Part shown: positions 46,486-55,250 of the stretch, piece after piece
Position numbering within the stretch: the first letter of the stretch is position 1
Layout: each line of letters begins with the position of its first letter
NCBI RefSeq assembly: GCF_015999245.1
Contig: NZ_JAEAMR010000022.1
Span: 421,322-485,321 of the forward strand
Direction: 5' to 3'
Source: Streptomyces sp. AV19
Lineage (GTDB): Bacteria > Actinomycetota > Actinomycetes > Streptomycetales > Streptomycetaceae
Length of the DNA stretch: 64,000 nt
Position numbers and translations under genes: made by a program
The notes under the pieces: generated by a model
What the model was told of the DNA's origin: nothing
What the model saw: the letters and a program-made list of their open reading frames with translations, nothing else
The model's database searches: none

Positions 46486-47362
46486 ACGCGGCGGGCGCGG
46501 GATCCAGGAGGGCCAGGTCCAGCGCCGCCAGCCGGGCGGGGGCCGCGATCACTTCGTAGGCCGCGATCCGGCCGTCCTCGACCGTGGGGACGAGGACGAG
46601 GACGAGCCGGCCGCGCGGGGCCACGACGACGCCCACGGCGCCGTTGACCAGCGCCGTCTGCGCGTGGCGCGCCCGGCGGCCGAGGACGGCGGTCTCGCGG
46701 ATCACGGCGCGGGCGCCGCGTACCTCGGCCGGGACGCCGGGCGGCAGGGCGGCGGGGTCGGCGCGGCGGACGACGCCGGGGGCGAGCACGGCGAGGAGCC
46801 CGTCGAGGTCGCCGCCGCGCGCGGCCGCGAGGAAGGCGTCGACGACGTCCCGCTGCCGGGCGAGATCGGCCTCGGGGACCACGGGGTCGCCGTGCACCTT
46901 GTGACGGGCGCGGCTGGCGAGCTTCTTCGTGGTGACGGGGGACCGCCCCACGATCGGCGCGATCTCCTCGAAGGGCACGGCGAACAGGTCGTGCAGCACG
47001 AACGCGACCCGCTCGGCCGGTCCCAGCCGGTCCAGCACCACGAGCAGCGCGCGGCCGACCGAGTCCATGAGCAGCACCTCCTGCTCGGGTTCGCTCCCGT
47101 CCGGGAGCGGGACGGCGTCGGCCGGTTCCTCACGGCGCGCGGCGCGGGCGCGCAGCATGTCCAGGCAGATCCGGGAGACGACCGTGGTCAGCCAGGCGGC
47201 CGGGTTCTCGATGCCGCCGGCGCCGGCGCGGTCGAGCCGCAGCCACGTCTCCTGGACGGCGTCCTCCGCCTCGGTGAGCGAGCCGAGCATCCGGTGGGCG
47301 ACGGCCCGCAGCCGGGCCCGGTGCTGCTCGAAGCGTTCCGCCAGCCGGTCGTGCTCGTCCAT
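46475..47362 (-). CDS. ECF sigma factor, SigJ/ECF41-like with C-terminal SnoaL domain
   Basis: A 295-residue extracytoplasmic-function sigma factor: region 2 (HRMLGSLTEAEDAVQETWLRL), region 4 (LGPAERVAFVLHDLFAVPFEEIAPIVGRSPVTTKKLASRAR) and a fused NTF2/SnoaL-like domain from about residue 175. In ECF41-type factors this domain tunes activity in place of an anti-sigma factor. The usual DGGGR motif is absent, so regulation may differ. The stop overlaps the S66 peptidase end by 11 bp. Divergent from the OYE reductase. Confidence 0.85.
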   Translation of the reverse strand: MDEHDRLAERFEQHRARLRAVAHRMLGSLTEAEDAVQETWLRLDRAGAGGIENPAAWLTTVVSRICLDMLRARAARREEPADAVPLPDGSEPEQEVLLMDSVGRALLVVLDRLGPAERVAFVLHDLFAVPFEEIAPIVGRSPVTTKKLASRARHKVHGDPVVPEADLARQRDVVDAFLAAARGGDLDGLLAVLAPGVVRRADPAALPPGVPAEVRGARAVIRETAVLGRRARHAQTALVNGAVGVVVAPRGRLVLVLVPTVEDGRIAAYEVIAAPARLAALDLALLDPAPAAFST

Positions 47363-47437
47363 GGGTCACCTTTCCGCGCCGCGGTCCGTCGACGTAATGA
47401 CCGACTTGAGGGCATATACAGCGAAACCGAGGTATCC

Positions 47438-48559
47438 ATGATGAGCACCCTGATCCGGACCTCCGTCGAGCAGCCCCTGCTGCGTCCCCTGTGCCTCGGG
47501 GACCTCCGGCTGCCCAACCGCACCGTCATGGCCCCGGCCACCCGGGCCAGGGCGGCCGGCGCGGGCCTCGTGCCCACGGAGCTGCACGCCGCGTACTACG
47601 GCCAGCGGGCCGGGGCGGGGCTGATCGTCACCGAGGGCACCTGGGTCGGCGAGCGGGCCGTCGGCTTCGTCCGCGTCCCGGGCGTCTACAGCGAGGAGCA
47701 GGTCGAGGGCTGGCGGCGGGTGACGGACGTCGTCCACTGCCTCGGCGGCCGGATCGTGCTCCAGCTCTGGCACACCGGTGCCGCCTCGCACCCCGACCAC
47801 CTGGGCGGCGGGCGGCCGCTGGGCCCGTCGGCGGTCGACCCGCGGGAGACGTCCTTCACCCCGGAGGGGCGCAAGCCCACGGTCGTCCCGCGCGCGATGA
47901 CCCGCGCGGACATCGGGGAGACGGTCGCGGAGTACGGGACCGCGTCCGCGAACGCCCGGCGGGCCGGATTCGACGGAGTGGAGATCCACGCCGTCGGCTC
48001 CTACCTGATCCCGCAGTTCCTCAACCCGCGGCTCAACCGCCGTACCGACGCCTACGGCGGGACGCCCGCCCGGCGCCGCCGGCTGCTGGCGGAGGTCGTC
48101 GAGGCGGCCGCGGCGCCCTGGCCCGGGCGGCGGGTCGGCGTGCGCCTGTCGCCGTACTGGACGGCCGCGCGCTTCGCGCCCGACGCCCGTACGCTCGCCG
48201 AGTTCGACGAGCTCGTGGACGCGTTGAACGGCTTCCCGCTGGCCTATCTGCACCTGCGCGGCCGGGACCCGTCCCCGTCGGACGCCGTCCCAGACTTCGC
48301 GGCGCTGGACCGCTACCGGCGGCTGTTCCACGGCCCGTTGATCGCCAACAACGGCTTCGGCCGGGCGTCCGCGAACGCCCTGATCGAGGAGGGCATCGCC
48401 GACGCCGTCTCGTTCGCCACGCACTTCATCGCCAACCCGGACCTGGTCGGCCGGTTCGCCCTGGGCCAGGAGCTGACGGCCGGGGACCCGGCCACGTACT
48501 ACTCGGGCGGGGCCGAGGGGTACGTCGACTACCCGGTCTGCACCCACTGGAGCGGGTGA
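47438..48559 (+). CDS. Old yellow enzyme family ene-reductase (NemA-like)
   Basis: A 373-residue FMN-dependent oxidoreductase of the OYE family. LRLPNRTVMAPATRARA binds FMN, and QFLNPRLNRRTDAYGGT is the family signature. The usual substrate-binding H-x-x-N/H pair reads HAVG here, so the second residue is missing. Two adjacent ATG codons; the first has GAGG at good spacing. Transcribed away from the ECF41-like sigma factor, which normally controls a neighbouring oxidoreductase-type gene, so it is the likely target. Confidence 0.85.
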   Translation: MMSTLIRTSVEQPLLRPLCLGDLRLPNRTVMAPATRARAAGAGLVPTELHAAYYGQRAGAGLIVTEGTWVGERAVGFVRVPGVYSEEQVEGWRRVTDVVHCLGGRIVLQLWHTGAASHPDHLGGGRPLGPSAVDPRETSFTPEGRKPTVVPRAMTRADIGETVAEYGTASANARRAGFDGVEIHAVGSYLIPQFLNPRLNRRTDAYGGTPARRRRLLAEVVEAAAAPWPGRRVGVRLSPYWTAARFAPDARTLAEFDELVDALNGFPLAYLHLRGRDPSPSDAVPDFAALDRYRRLFHGPLIANNGFGRASANALIEEGIADAVSFATHFIANPDLVGRFALGQELTAGDPATYYSGGAEGYVDYPVCTHWSG

Positions 48560-48588
48560 GGCGGGCACGGCGCGGGCGGCGGACACGG

Positions 48589-49956
48589 TCAGCCCCCGGG
48601 GCGCACCAGGGTCAGGCGGCGGTCGGGCAGGTGGCCGGTGAGGGCGACGGTGGGCCCGTGCGAGAGGACCTTGGGGTCCGGTACGTCGGAGGGGACGGGG
48701 ACGGCGTCCGCTGGTCCGTCGGAGGCTCCCGGGGCGGGCGGGAAGGGCGCCGCGGTCTCGACCATCCGCAGGTAGTGCTCCAGCGACTTGGCCCGGTCGA
48801 CACCGACCGCGGCGGTGACGCGGCCCCGGTAGCCGTAGACCGCCACCAGGCGGCCCTCCTCCACCGAGCCCTGGACGATGACCACCTGGTCGGAGAAGGT
48901 CGGCACGCCGACGGACTTGATGTTGAGCCCGAACTGGCTGGACCAGAAGGCCGGGACGGTCAGGTGGGGGCGGCGCAGCGGCCCCGGGCTGACCATGTTG
49001 TGCGCCGCGACCTCGGCCTGGGCCACGGCGTTGCCCCAGTGTTCGAGGGAGAGCATCTGGTACTCGAAGAGCGGGTGGGGGAAGCGGGCGACGTCGCCGG
49101 CGACGAAGTAGTCGTCGGTGACGATCCCGTACATGTCGAACGCGCGGCAGCCCGCGTCGCAGGCCACGCCCCGGGGTCCGGCCGCGAGGCCCGCCCCGGC
49201 GAGCCACTCGGTGTTGCGCACCGCGCCCAGGGCGACCACGGCGACGTCGGCCTCGATCCGTTCGCCGTCGGAGAGTTCGGCGCCGGTGAGCCGGCCGGCG
49301 CCGCCGGTCAGGGCGGTGACGGTGACCCCGCAGCGCAGGTCGACGCCGTGGGCCCGCTGCAGCCGGGCGGCGAACGCGCCGAGCGTGCCGCCGAGGGCGC
49401 CGACGAGCGGGGCGGGGCCGCGTTCGGCGACCGTCACGGCGAGGCCGCGTTCGCGGCACGCGGAGGCGATCTCCGAGCCGGTGAACCCGGCGCCGATCAC
49501 CAGGACCCGGCGGGGGCCGGCGTCCAGGAGCCGGGCGAGTTCCGCGGCGTCGTCGGCGGTGCGCAGCGTCACCACGCCCGCCAGGCGGGCCTCGTCGCGG
49601 TTCGGCCAGGGCCGGGCGCGGGTGCCGGTGGCGATCAGCAGCCGGTCGAAGGGGAGCTGGCCGCCGTCGCCGAGGAGGACGCGCCTGCCGGTCGGATCGA
49701 TGCCGGCGGCGTGCACGCCGAGGAGCCAGCGGGCGTCCAGCGACCGGCGCCGGGGCAGGGTCGTTCCGTGGGCGGGCACCCTGCCGAGCAGTGCCTGCTT
49801 CGACAACGGGGGTCTGTCGTACGGCGGGTGGGGCTCCTCGCCGACGACGGTCAGGGGCCCGGCGAACCCCTTGTCGCGGAGCGTCTCCGCGGCGCGCAGC
49901 CCGGCCAGCGACGCGCCGACGACGACGATCCGTCCGTCGAACGGTTCACCCGGCAC
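48589..49956 (-). CDS. Ferredoxin reductase-like FAD/NAD oxidoreductase
   Basis: A 455-residue two-dinucleotide-fold flavoprotein. FAD motif RIVVVGASLAGLRAAETLR, PPYDRPPLSKQAL, NAD motif RVLVIGAGFTGSEIAS and late YFVAGDVARFPHP mark a rubredoxin/ferredoxin reductase of the class that serves cytochromes P450 or dioxygenases. GTG start after GGAGGAG. The C-terminus carries a Pro/Asp-rich tail. No ferredoxin or P450 lies nearby, so the electron acceptor is unknown. Confidence 0.82.
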   Translation of the reverse strand: MPGEPFDGRIVVVGASLAGLRAAETLRDKGFAGPLTVVGEEPHPPYDRPPLSKQALLGRVPAHGTTLPRRRSLDARWLLGVHAAGIDPTGRRVLLGDGGQLPFDRLLIATGTRARPWPNRDEARLAGVVTLRTADDAAELARLLDAGPRRVLVIGAGFTGSEIASACRERGLAVTVAERGPAPLVGALGGTLGAFAARLQRAHGVDLRCGVTVTALTGGAGRLTGAELSDGERIEADVAVVALGAVRNTEWLAGAGLAAGPRGVACDAGCRAFDMYGIVTDDYFVAGDVARFPHPLFEYQMLSLEHWGNAVAQAEVAAHNMVSPGPLRRPHLTVPAFWSSQFGLNIKSVGVPTFSDQVVIVQGSVEEGRLVAVYGYRGRVTAAVGVDRAKSLEHYLRMVETAAPFPPAPGASDGPADAVPVPSDVPDPKVLSHGPTVALTGHLPDRRLTLVRPGG

Positions 49957-50266
49957 CCGACGGCTCCTCCCGGTGTGCTCCCTGGTCGCTTCCGTCCTAC
50001 CACCGGGCGGGGCCGGGCGCGGAGCGGGTTGCTCCGTCCGGGGGGGGACGAGGACGGGACGGGGACGGGGACGAGGGACGGACGCTGGTGATCTTGAGGG
50101 GTGTTTTCCGCCACCCGTTCGCCGATTGTCGGCCAGATATGCCAACTGGCGGAAAATTTACGCCCAATGCGTTTTAAAAACGCCTTCGGACTCGCAGGAT
50201 ACGCGTCGGGATCATCTGCACCAGAAATCCCATACATCACAAAGGCGTTGAGAGGAACGGAAGAAA
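49957..50266. other. Intergenic region between divergent genes
   Basis: About 310 bp. The left half is GC-rich and featureless. The right half is AT-richer (GGAAAATTTACGCCCAATGC, then TTTTAAAAACGCC) and probably holds the methyltransferase promoter, although no clear -35/-10 pair stands out. No gene seen. Confidence 0.4.
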
Positions 50267-51310
50267 ATGGCGGAACGGAGCCCGGAACAGCATGACGCGC
50301 GTCGGCTGTTGATGCAGTGGATATTCGGTTCCCGGGCCACGGAGGTACTGGTCACCGCGCTCCGGCTGAACATCCCGGAAACCCTCGGGGACGACGGGGC
50401 GGACGTGGCCGATCTCGCCCGTTCCTGCGACGTCCCCGCCGGGCAGCTCAACCGGCTCATGCGGACCCTGGCCAGCCTCGGGCTGTGCACCGAGCCCTCC
50501 CCCGGGCGCTACGCGCTCACCGAGGCCGGCTCGCTGCTGCGGGCCGGACACCCGGACTCCCTGGGCGACTTCGCCCGGTTCCACACCTCGCCGGTGGCCC
50601 TGGAGCCCTGGTCCCGCCTGGAGTCCAGCCTGCGCACCGGGCGCACCGCCTTCGACGAGCACTTCGGCGTGCCGCTCTACGAGTACTTCGCCGACAAGCC
50701 GGAGCTCACGGCGACGTTCAACGCGGCCATGAGCCAGGAGAGCAACAAGGTCGCCGTGGAGCTGCCCGGGCACTACGACTTCGGGCGGTACGACACCGTC
50801 ATGGACATCGGCGGCGGGGACGGGACGCTGCTCGCCTCGATCCTGCGGCGCCATCCGGGCGTCAAGGGCGTGGTGTTCGAGAGCGCCGAGGGCGCGGCGC
50901 AGGCGGCCGGCACGGTGAAGGACGCCGGCCTGGAGGAGCGGTGCTCGGTCGCCACCGGCGACTTCTTCCGGAGCGTGCCGTCCGGCGCGGACCTCCTCGT
51001 CATCAAAAGCGTCATCCACAACTGGGACGACGAGCGCGCGACCGCGATTCTCCGCAACTGCCGCGAGGCGCTGCCCGAGCACGGCCGCCTGATCGTCGTC
51101 GAGGTCGTCCTCCCCGAGACGGTCACCCCCGACACCCCGGAACTCAATCCCTACATCAAGGATCTCCAAATGCAGATCCTGGTGAGCGGAAAGGAGCGTA
51201 CCCGCAGCGATTTCGAGGAATTGTGCGCCCGGGCCGGGCTGCGGGTGACGGAGGTCTTCCCGCTGCCGTCGTACACGGGGTTCTCGATCGTCGAGGCGGA
51301 GCGGGCGTAG
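50267..51310 (+). CDS. SAM-dependent O-methyltransferase (Methyltransf_2 / TcmO-DmpM type)
   Basis: A 347-residue methyltransferase. An N-terminal winged-helix dimerisation domain (about 15-95, LNRLMRTLASLGLCTE) precedes the SAM fold with VMDIGGGDGTLLASIL (glycine-rich motif I), and IKSVIHNWDDE carries the His general base. Such enzymes methylate hydroxyls of aromatic polyketides and other secondary metabolites. It stands alone, with GAGGAACGG before the ATG. It could be an orphan tailoring enzyme. Confidence 0.86.
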   Translation: MAERSPEQHDARRLLMQWIFGSRATEVLVTALRLNIPETLGDDGADVADLARSCDVPAGQLNRLMRTLASLGLCTEPSPGRYALTEAGSLLRAGHPDSLGDFARFHTSPVALEPWSRLESSLRTGRTAFDEHFGVPLYEYFADKPELTATFNAAMSQESNKVAVELPGHYDFGRYDTVMDIGGGDGTLLASILRRHPGVKGVVFESAEGAAQAAGTVKDAGLEERCSVATGDFFRSVPSGADLLVIKSVIHNWDDERATAILRNCREALPEHGRLIVVEVVLPETVTPDTPELNPYIKDLQMQILVSGKERTRSDFEELCARAGLRVTEVFPLPSYTGFSIVEAERA

Positions 51311-51528
51311 CGGGGGCCGCGGCGTAGCGGGCGCCGCGCATGCGGGCGTGCGATACGTCCGCCCTGCAACGCGCGGCGCCCGGGCACCCGGCTCGGTCAT
51401 GGCCCGAGATCAGCGGGATGCGTACACCCTTACGGGTGAGCGCGGTAGCAGAAGCGCGCGACCCGCAGGCCCGTTGCTGTAGATCCTGACCGTCGTCATG
51501 CTGCTACCACGACGTCTGCGGAGAACCT

Positions 51529-52107
51529 ATGAGCACCCAACCTCACACGTATGCGCCGGGCGACCCCGAAACCGCCTTGAAGTACGCGATCCAGCACCTT
51601 GAATGGGATCGCGTGCAGATCGTAGAGGGGATCATCCAGCCCTTGTCTCCGACGTGGGGCCATGAGAAGGCGTCTCCGACGTGGGGCCACGAGAAGGCCA
51701 TCACCAAGATCCGCAGGCAGGTTGAGCCAGTAGCGGACAAGCTGGGATGCTTCGCGGGCTCAGGCAACATCGATCTGCCGGGCACCAGCAACTGGTACGT
51801 ACCCGACCTGGCGATCGTCCCCGAAGACCTGTCCGGCGAGGATGCGCTGCTCCCCGACCAGACGCTCCTCGTCGTCGAGGTCACCTCGGACTCCAACGGG
51901 GACACCGACAGGGTCGTGAAGCGCCGCCGCTACGCCGAATACGGCGCCCCGCTCTATCTCCTCGTCGACCGCCGGGAGCGCTCCTGCACGCTCTTCTCGG
52001 ACCCCGGCGAGCTCGGCTACATGAAGGCGGACGGCCCCCGCCCCTTCGGCACCCCCATGCACCTCCCGGAGCCCTTCGAACTCGCCCTGGACACCTCGGA
52101 ATTCTGA
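51529..52107 (+). CDS. Uma2-family (DUF820) putative restriction-endonuclease-like protein
   Basis: A 192-residue PD-(D/E)xK-fold protein. VEGIIQPLSPTWGH, WYVPDLAIVPED, LLVVEVTSDSNGDTDRVVKRRRYAEYGAPLYLLVD show the family's D...ExT core and the K-x-x-x-Y. The segment SPTWGHEKA occurs twice in a row, from a 27-bp tandem duplication at 51646-51699. Uma2 proteins are numerous in streptomycetes and of unknown biological role. Base composition of its first half is lower in GC than neighbours. Confidence 0.85.
   Translation: MSTQPHTYAPGDPETALKYAIQHLEWDRVQIVEGIIQPLSPTWGHEKASPTWGHEKAITKIRRQVEPVADKLGCFAGSGNIDLPGTSNWYVPDLAIVPEDLSGEDALLPDQTLLVVEVTSDSNGDTDRVVKRRRYAEYGAPLYLLVDRRERSCTLFSDPGELGYMKADGPRPFGTPMHLPEPFELALDTSEF
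51646..51699 (+). repeat. 27-bp tandem duplication inside the Uma2 gene
   Basis: Two copies of a 27-bp unit starting TCTCCGACGTGGGGCCA differ at two positions. The duplication keeps the frame and adds nine residues (SPTWGHEKA). Confidence 0.95.
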
Positions 52108-52108
52108 A

Positions 52109-52141
52109 CGCCGCGCCCGGCCCCGGCCGGTCAGCGCGGCG
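52109..52141. terminator. Hairpin between convergent Uma2 and DUF6624 genes
   Basis: CGCCGCGC (52109-52116) pairs with GCGCGGCG (52134-52141); the right arm includes the end of the DUF6624 gene. Confidence 0.5.
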
Positions 52142-52640
52142 CGTGCCGGGCCGTGTACGCGGCGAAGGGCTCGATGCCGACGCCGGCGCGCAGGGCGTCC
52201 ACCCTGTCCGGCTCGCGGCACGGCCACGGGACGGGTCCGCCGTCGGCGTCGACGCCGGCGATCTGGGTGCCGTAGATCTGCTCGCGGCCCTCGTTGGTCA
52301 GCGTCCGGTCGGTCAGGAAGGCCAGGTCGCGGACGCTCGCCGCGCCGGACTCGACCGCCGCCGTCATCAGCTCCACCGCCCGGCGCTGGACGTGGAGTTG
52401 ATGGTCGGCGTGCTGGGCGATCAGCCAGGCGGCGCGGGCCGCGTCCGCGCCGAAGCGGTCGGCCGTGGGCCAGCCGTGGCCGTCCATGATCTCGTCGAGC
52501 CGGTCGCCGTGGCGGGCCGTCAGGCGGCGCCAGGCCAGCCGTTCGGCCACGTCCTCACTGTGCGCCAGGGCGGTCGCCGCGTGGTCCTCGGCGGCCATGG
52601 CCACCAGTTCCCCGGCCAGCCGCGCCTCGTCGTCGGTCAT
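52131..52640 (-). CDS. DUF6624 domain protein
   Basis: A 169-residue hydrophilic protein. ARHGDRLDEIMDGHGWPTADRFGADAARAAWLIAQHADHQLHVQRRAVELM matches the DUF6624 core, including the invariant GWP and QHAD elements. LLTDRTLTNEGREQIYGTQ-like text (seen as FLTDRTLTNEGREQIYGTQ) is the second conserved block. Function unknown; possibly a peptide- or metal-binding fold. Single gene. Confidence 0.7.
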   Translation of the reverse strand: MTDDEARLAGELVAMAAEDHAATALAHSEDVAERLAWRRLTARHGDRLDEIMDGHGWPTADRFGADAARAAWLIAQHADHQLHVQRRAVELMTAAVESGAASVRDLAFLTDRTLTNEGREQIYGTQIAGVDADGGPVPWPCREPDRVDALRAGVGIEPFAAYTARHAPR

Positions 52641-52902
52641 TGGTCCAACTCTCCTTCCCCAGGCCGCCCGATGCGGCCCGCGCCTCACACTAGGCGGCTC
52701 CGAGCTGCGAAAACTCCTCCCGGAGGGGGGTGACAGGGCGGGGCCGGGGCCGGGATACTGGACAAGTGCCCGATCGGGGGCGCACCAGATCGAGGACGGC
52801 TTCGCGGCTTCACTCTTCCCCCGCCGTCCTTTCACCGTTCCCCCTTCTTCGAGGACCCTTGCGGCCGCACGAGCCGAATCGACTCCAGGCGATGCAGTAA
52901 CG

Positions 52903-52918
52903 ATCTCATATCTGAGAT
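52903..52918. promoter_or_regulatory. ATCTCA-TATC-TGAGAT palindrome before the XRE-MurA gene
   Basis: Perfect six-base arms around four bases, 13 bp before the ATG. CATATCT within it resembles a -10 box and no Shine-Dalgarno site follows, so the transcript could be leaderless or nearly so. A likely autoregulatory operator for the protein's own helix-turn-helix. The flanking interval 52641-52902 has only a degenerate repeat module near 52811-52850. Confidence 0.55.
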
Positions 52919-52930
52919 ACCGTCTGACTC

Positions 52931-54460
52931 ATGACAGACGCCTACCTCGCCCGCATCGGCAAGCTCATCCGTGACGCCCGGCAGCACCGGGGCTGGACCC
53001 AGGCACAGCTCGCCGACGCACTCGGCACCAGTCAGAGCGCGGTCAACCGCATCGAGCGCGGAAATCAGAACATCAGTCTTGATATGATCGCCCGCATCGG
53101 TGAGGCGCTGGACAGCGAGATCGTCTCGCTCGGCTACGCGGGTCCCATGCACCTGCGCGTCGTCGGCGGCCGCCGGCTGTCCGGCTCGATCGACGTCAAG
53201 ACCAGCAAGAACGCCTGCGTGGCCCTGCTCTGCGCGACCCTCCTCAACGCCGGCCGCACCACCCTGCGGCGCGTCGCCCGCATCGAGGAGGTCTACCGGA
53301 TCCTGGAGGTGCTCGGCAGCATCGGCGTCCGCACCCGCTGGATCAACGACGGCAACGACCTGGAGGTCGTACCGCCGGCCGATCTCGACCTGGCGTCGAT
53401 GGACCGGGAGGCGGCCCGCCGCACCCGCAGCGTCATCATGTTCCTCGGTCCCCTGCTGCACCGCATGGACCAGTTCGGCATCCCCTACGCCGGCGGCTGC
53501 GACCTGGGCACCCGTACGGTCCAGCCGCACATGGCGGCCCTGCGCCACTTCGGTCTGGAGATCACCGCCACCGACGGCACGTACCACGCCCGCGTCGACC
53601 GCGACGTGCGCCCGGCCCGCCCCATCGTGCTGACCGAGCGCGGGGACACCGTCACCGAGAACGCCCTGCTGGCCGCCGCCCGGCACGACGGCGTGACCGT
53701 CATCCGCAACGCCAGCTCCAACTACATGGTCCAGGACCTGTGCTTCTTCCTGGAGGAGCTCGGAGTGCGGGTGGAGGGCGTGGGCACCACGACCCTTACC
53801 GTCCACGGCGTGGCCCACATCGACCGGGACGTCGACTACGCGCCGTCCGAGGACCCGGTCGAGGCCATGAGCCTGCTGGCCGCCGCCGTGGTCACCGAGT
53901 CCGAACTGACCATCCGCCGCGTGCCCGTGGAGTTCCTGGAGATCGAGCTCGCGGTGCTGGAGGAGATGGGCCTCGACCACGAGCGCAGCCCCGAGTACCA
54001 CGCCGACAACGGCCGCACCCGGCTGCTCGACCTCACCGTGCGTCCCTCCAAGCTCCGGGCCCCCATCGACAAGATCCACCCGATGCCCTTCCCCGGGCTC
54101 AACATCGACAACGTCCCGTTCTTCGCGGCGATCGCCGCCTCCGCCCAGGGCCAGACCCTCATCCACGACTGGGTCTACGACAACCGCGCCATCTACCTCA
54201 CGGACCTCAACCGTCTCGGCGCCGACGTCAAGCTCCTCGACCCGCACCGCGTCCTGGTCGAGGGCCCGACCCGCTGGCGCTCGGCCGAGATGATGTGCCC
54301 GCCGGCCCTGCGCCCGGCGGTGGTGGTGCTGCTGGCGATGATGGCGGCGGAGGGCACGTCCGTACTGCGCAACGTCTATGTCATCAACCGGGGTTACGAG
54401 GACCTGGCGGACCGGCTGAACTCGATCGGGGCGCAGATCGAGATCTTCCGGGACATCTGA
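52931..54460 (+). CDS. murA: MurA-like enolpyruvyl transferase with N-terminal XRE DNA-binding domain
   Basis: A 509-residue single-frame fusion. Residues 5-63 form an XRE/Cro helix-turn-helix (GWTQAQLADALGTSQSAVNRIERG). From about 72 a full UDP-GlcNAc 1-carboxyvinyltransferase domain follows, with the catalytic Lys93 in KTSKNAC and the PEP-attacking/fosfomycin-target Cys190 in YAGGCDLGTRTV. MurA makes the first committed peptidoglycan precursor. The later active-site blocks diverge from housekeeping MurA (PGLNIDNVPFFAAI, INRGYEDLADRL). It matches the second, HTH-bearing MurA homologue near acnA in S. coelicolor. It may act as an enzyme, a regulator or both. Confidence 0.85.
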   Translation: MTDAYLARIGKLIRDARQHRGWTQAQLADALGTSQSAVNRIERGNQNISLDMIARIGEALDSEIVSLGYAGPMHLRVVGGRRLSGSIDVKTSKNACVALLCATLLNAGRTTLRRVARIEEVYRILEVLGSIGVRTRWINDGNDLEVVPPADLDLASMDREAARRTRSVIMFLGPLLHRMDQFGIPYAGGCDLGTRTVQPHMAALRHFGLEITATDGTYHARVDRDVRPARPIVLTERGDTVTENALLAAARHDGVTVIRNASSNYMVQDLCFFLEELGVRVEGVGTTTLTVHGVAHIDRDVDYAPSEDPVEAMSLLAAAVVTESELTIRRVPVEFLEIELAVLEEMGLDHERSPEYHADNGRTRLLDLTVRPSKLRAPIDKIHPMPFPGLNIDNVPFFAAIAASAQGQTLIHDWVYDNRAIYLTDLNRLGADVKLLDPHRVLVEGPTRWRSAEMMCPPALRPAVVVLLAMMAAEGTSVLRNVYVINRGYEDLADRLNSIGAQIEIFRDI

Positions 54461-54740
54461 GACGCACGAGAAGAGGGGCGGGGGACGTTCAGCGGGTTCC
54501 GGGGATTCCTCCTGCGGTGCCGCGAGGACGGACTCGCCGTGATCGAGGCGGAGATCACCGCCTTCGGCGAGGCGCTCGCGGCGCACGGCGCCGTGCCGGG
54601 CGCGCACGACACGGCGGCGACGGCCGACTACGAACGCGCCCTCGACGCGTACGAGCGCGCCAAGCGCGACGTCGTCGGCGGTCGGACACACGCGCGGTTC
54701 GGCCACGGGCCCGTGTGGCCGACCGTGCACTGCCGGGGTG
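54461..54740 (+). pseudogene. Coding-like remnant downstream of the XRE-MurA gene
   Basis: In the same frame, directly after the MurA stop, the sequence stays open to 54763 and codes for FRGFLLRCREDGLAVIEAE, AFGEALAAHGAVPG and DYERALDAYERAKRD with strict third-position G/C, which marks real coding sequence. No suitable start exists except a GTG at 54539, which would leave out the first third. It looks like an internal fragment of a larger conserved streptomycete protein that has lost both ends. Function unknown. Confidence 0.4.
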
Positions 54741-54749
54741 ACCGGTCTG

Positions 54750-55250
54750 TCACGCCTTTGTGAGGGCCGTTGCCCCGAACGACACGTCGAAGCGGTCGCA
54801 CCAGATGCTGACGCTCGTGTACTTGTCCAGGTCGAGGCCCTCGGGCAGCGCGTAGTTCTGGTCGCCCTTGTTGCCCTTCAGCGATCCCAGGCCCACATGG
54901 GCCCCGTCGTCGAAGACGTGCCAGCCGGCCCGGCCCGGTTTTACCGGGGCGTCGCTGAGCAGGACCTTCACGTCGGGGCCGTTGCTGGTGGCGAGGCCCT
55001 CCAGGCGCAGGGTGCGGCTGCCGTCGGGCGCCTGGAGGATCCGTACCGAGCCGGAGGTGGTGTGCTCGTGGCTGATGAGGCTGCCGGTGGCGAGGGTGCG
55101 GGTGTCGGCGGAGGCCGCTTCGCGCACGGTCCGGTCCTGCCACAGCTTCCACGGCTGGAACCAGTACGCGGCGGCTCCGGCCAGCAGCGCGCCGCAGCCC
55201 AGCACCCCGATGACCACCGGCTTCCGCAGCCACTGCCGTACTCGTCCCAT
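54750..55250 (-). CDS. DM13-domain membrane-anchored protein
   Basis: A 166-residue protein with an N-terminal transmembrane anchor (VVIGVLGCGALLAGAAAYWF) and an extracytoplasmic DM13 domain (about 55-166): GSVRILQAPDGSRTLRLEGL, DVKVLLSDAP and the near-invariant Cys in YTSVSIWCDRFDVSFG. DM13 is thought to carry out redox or electron-transfer chemistry at the cell surface through this Cys. Single gene, ATG chosen just before the anchor. Confidence 0.82.
   Translation of the reverse strand: MGRVRQWLRKPVVIGVLGCGALLAGAAAYWFQPWKLWQDRTVREAASADTRTLATGSLISHEHTTSGSVRILQAPDGSRTLRLEGLATSNGPDVKVLLSDAPVKPGRAGWHVFDDGAHVGLGSLKGNKGDQNYALPEGLDLDKYTSVSIWCDRFDVSFGATALTKA

Noticed and set aside
52931..53130. 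XRE-MurA fusion as a frameshift or assembly artefact
   Set aside because: Both domains are in one continuous frame with a natural linker and uniform codon use; I also recall a similar HTH-bearing homologue near acnA in S. coelicolor.
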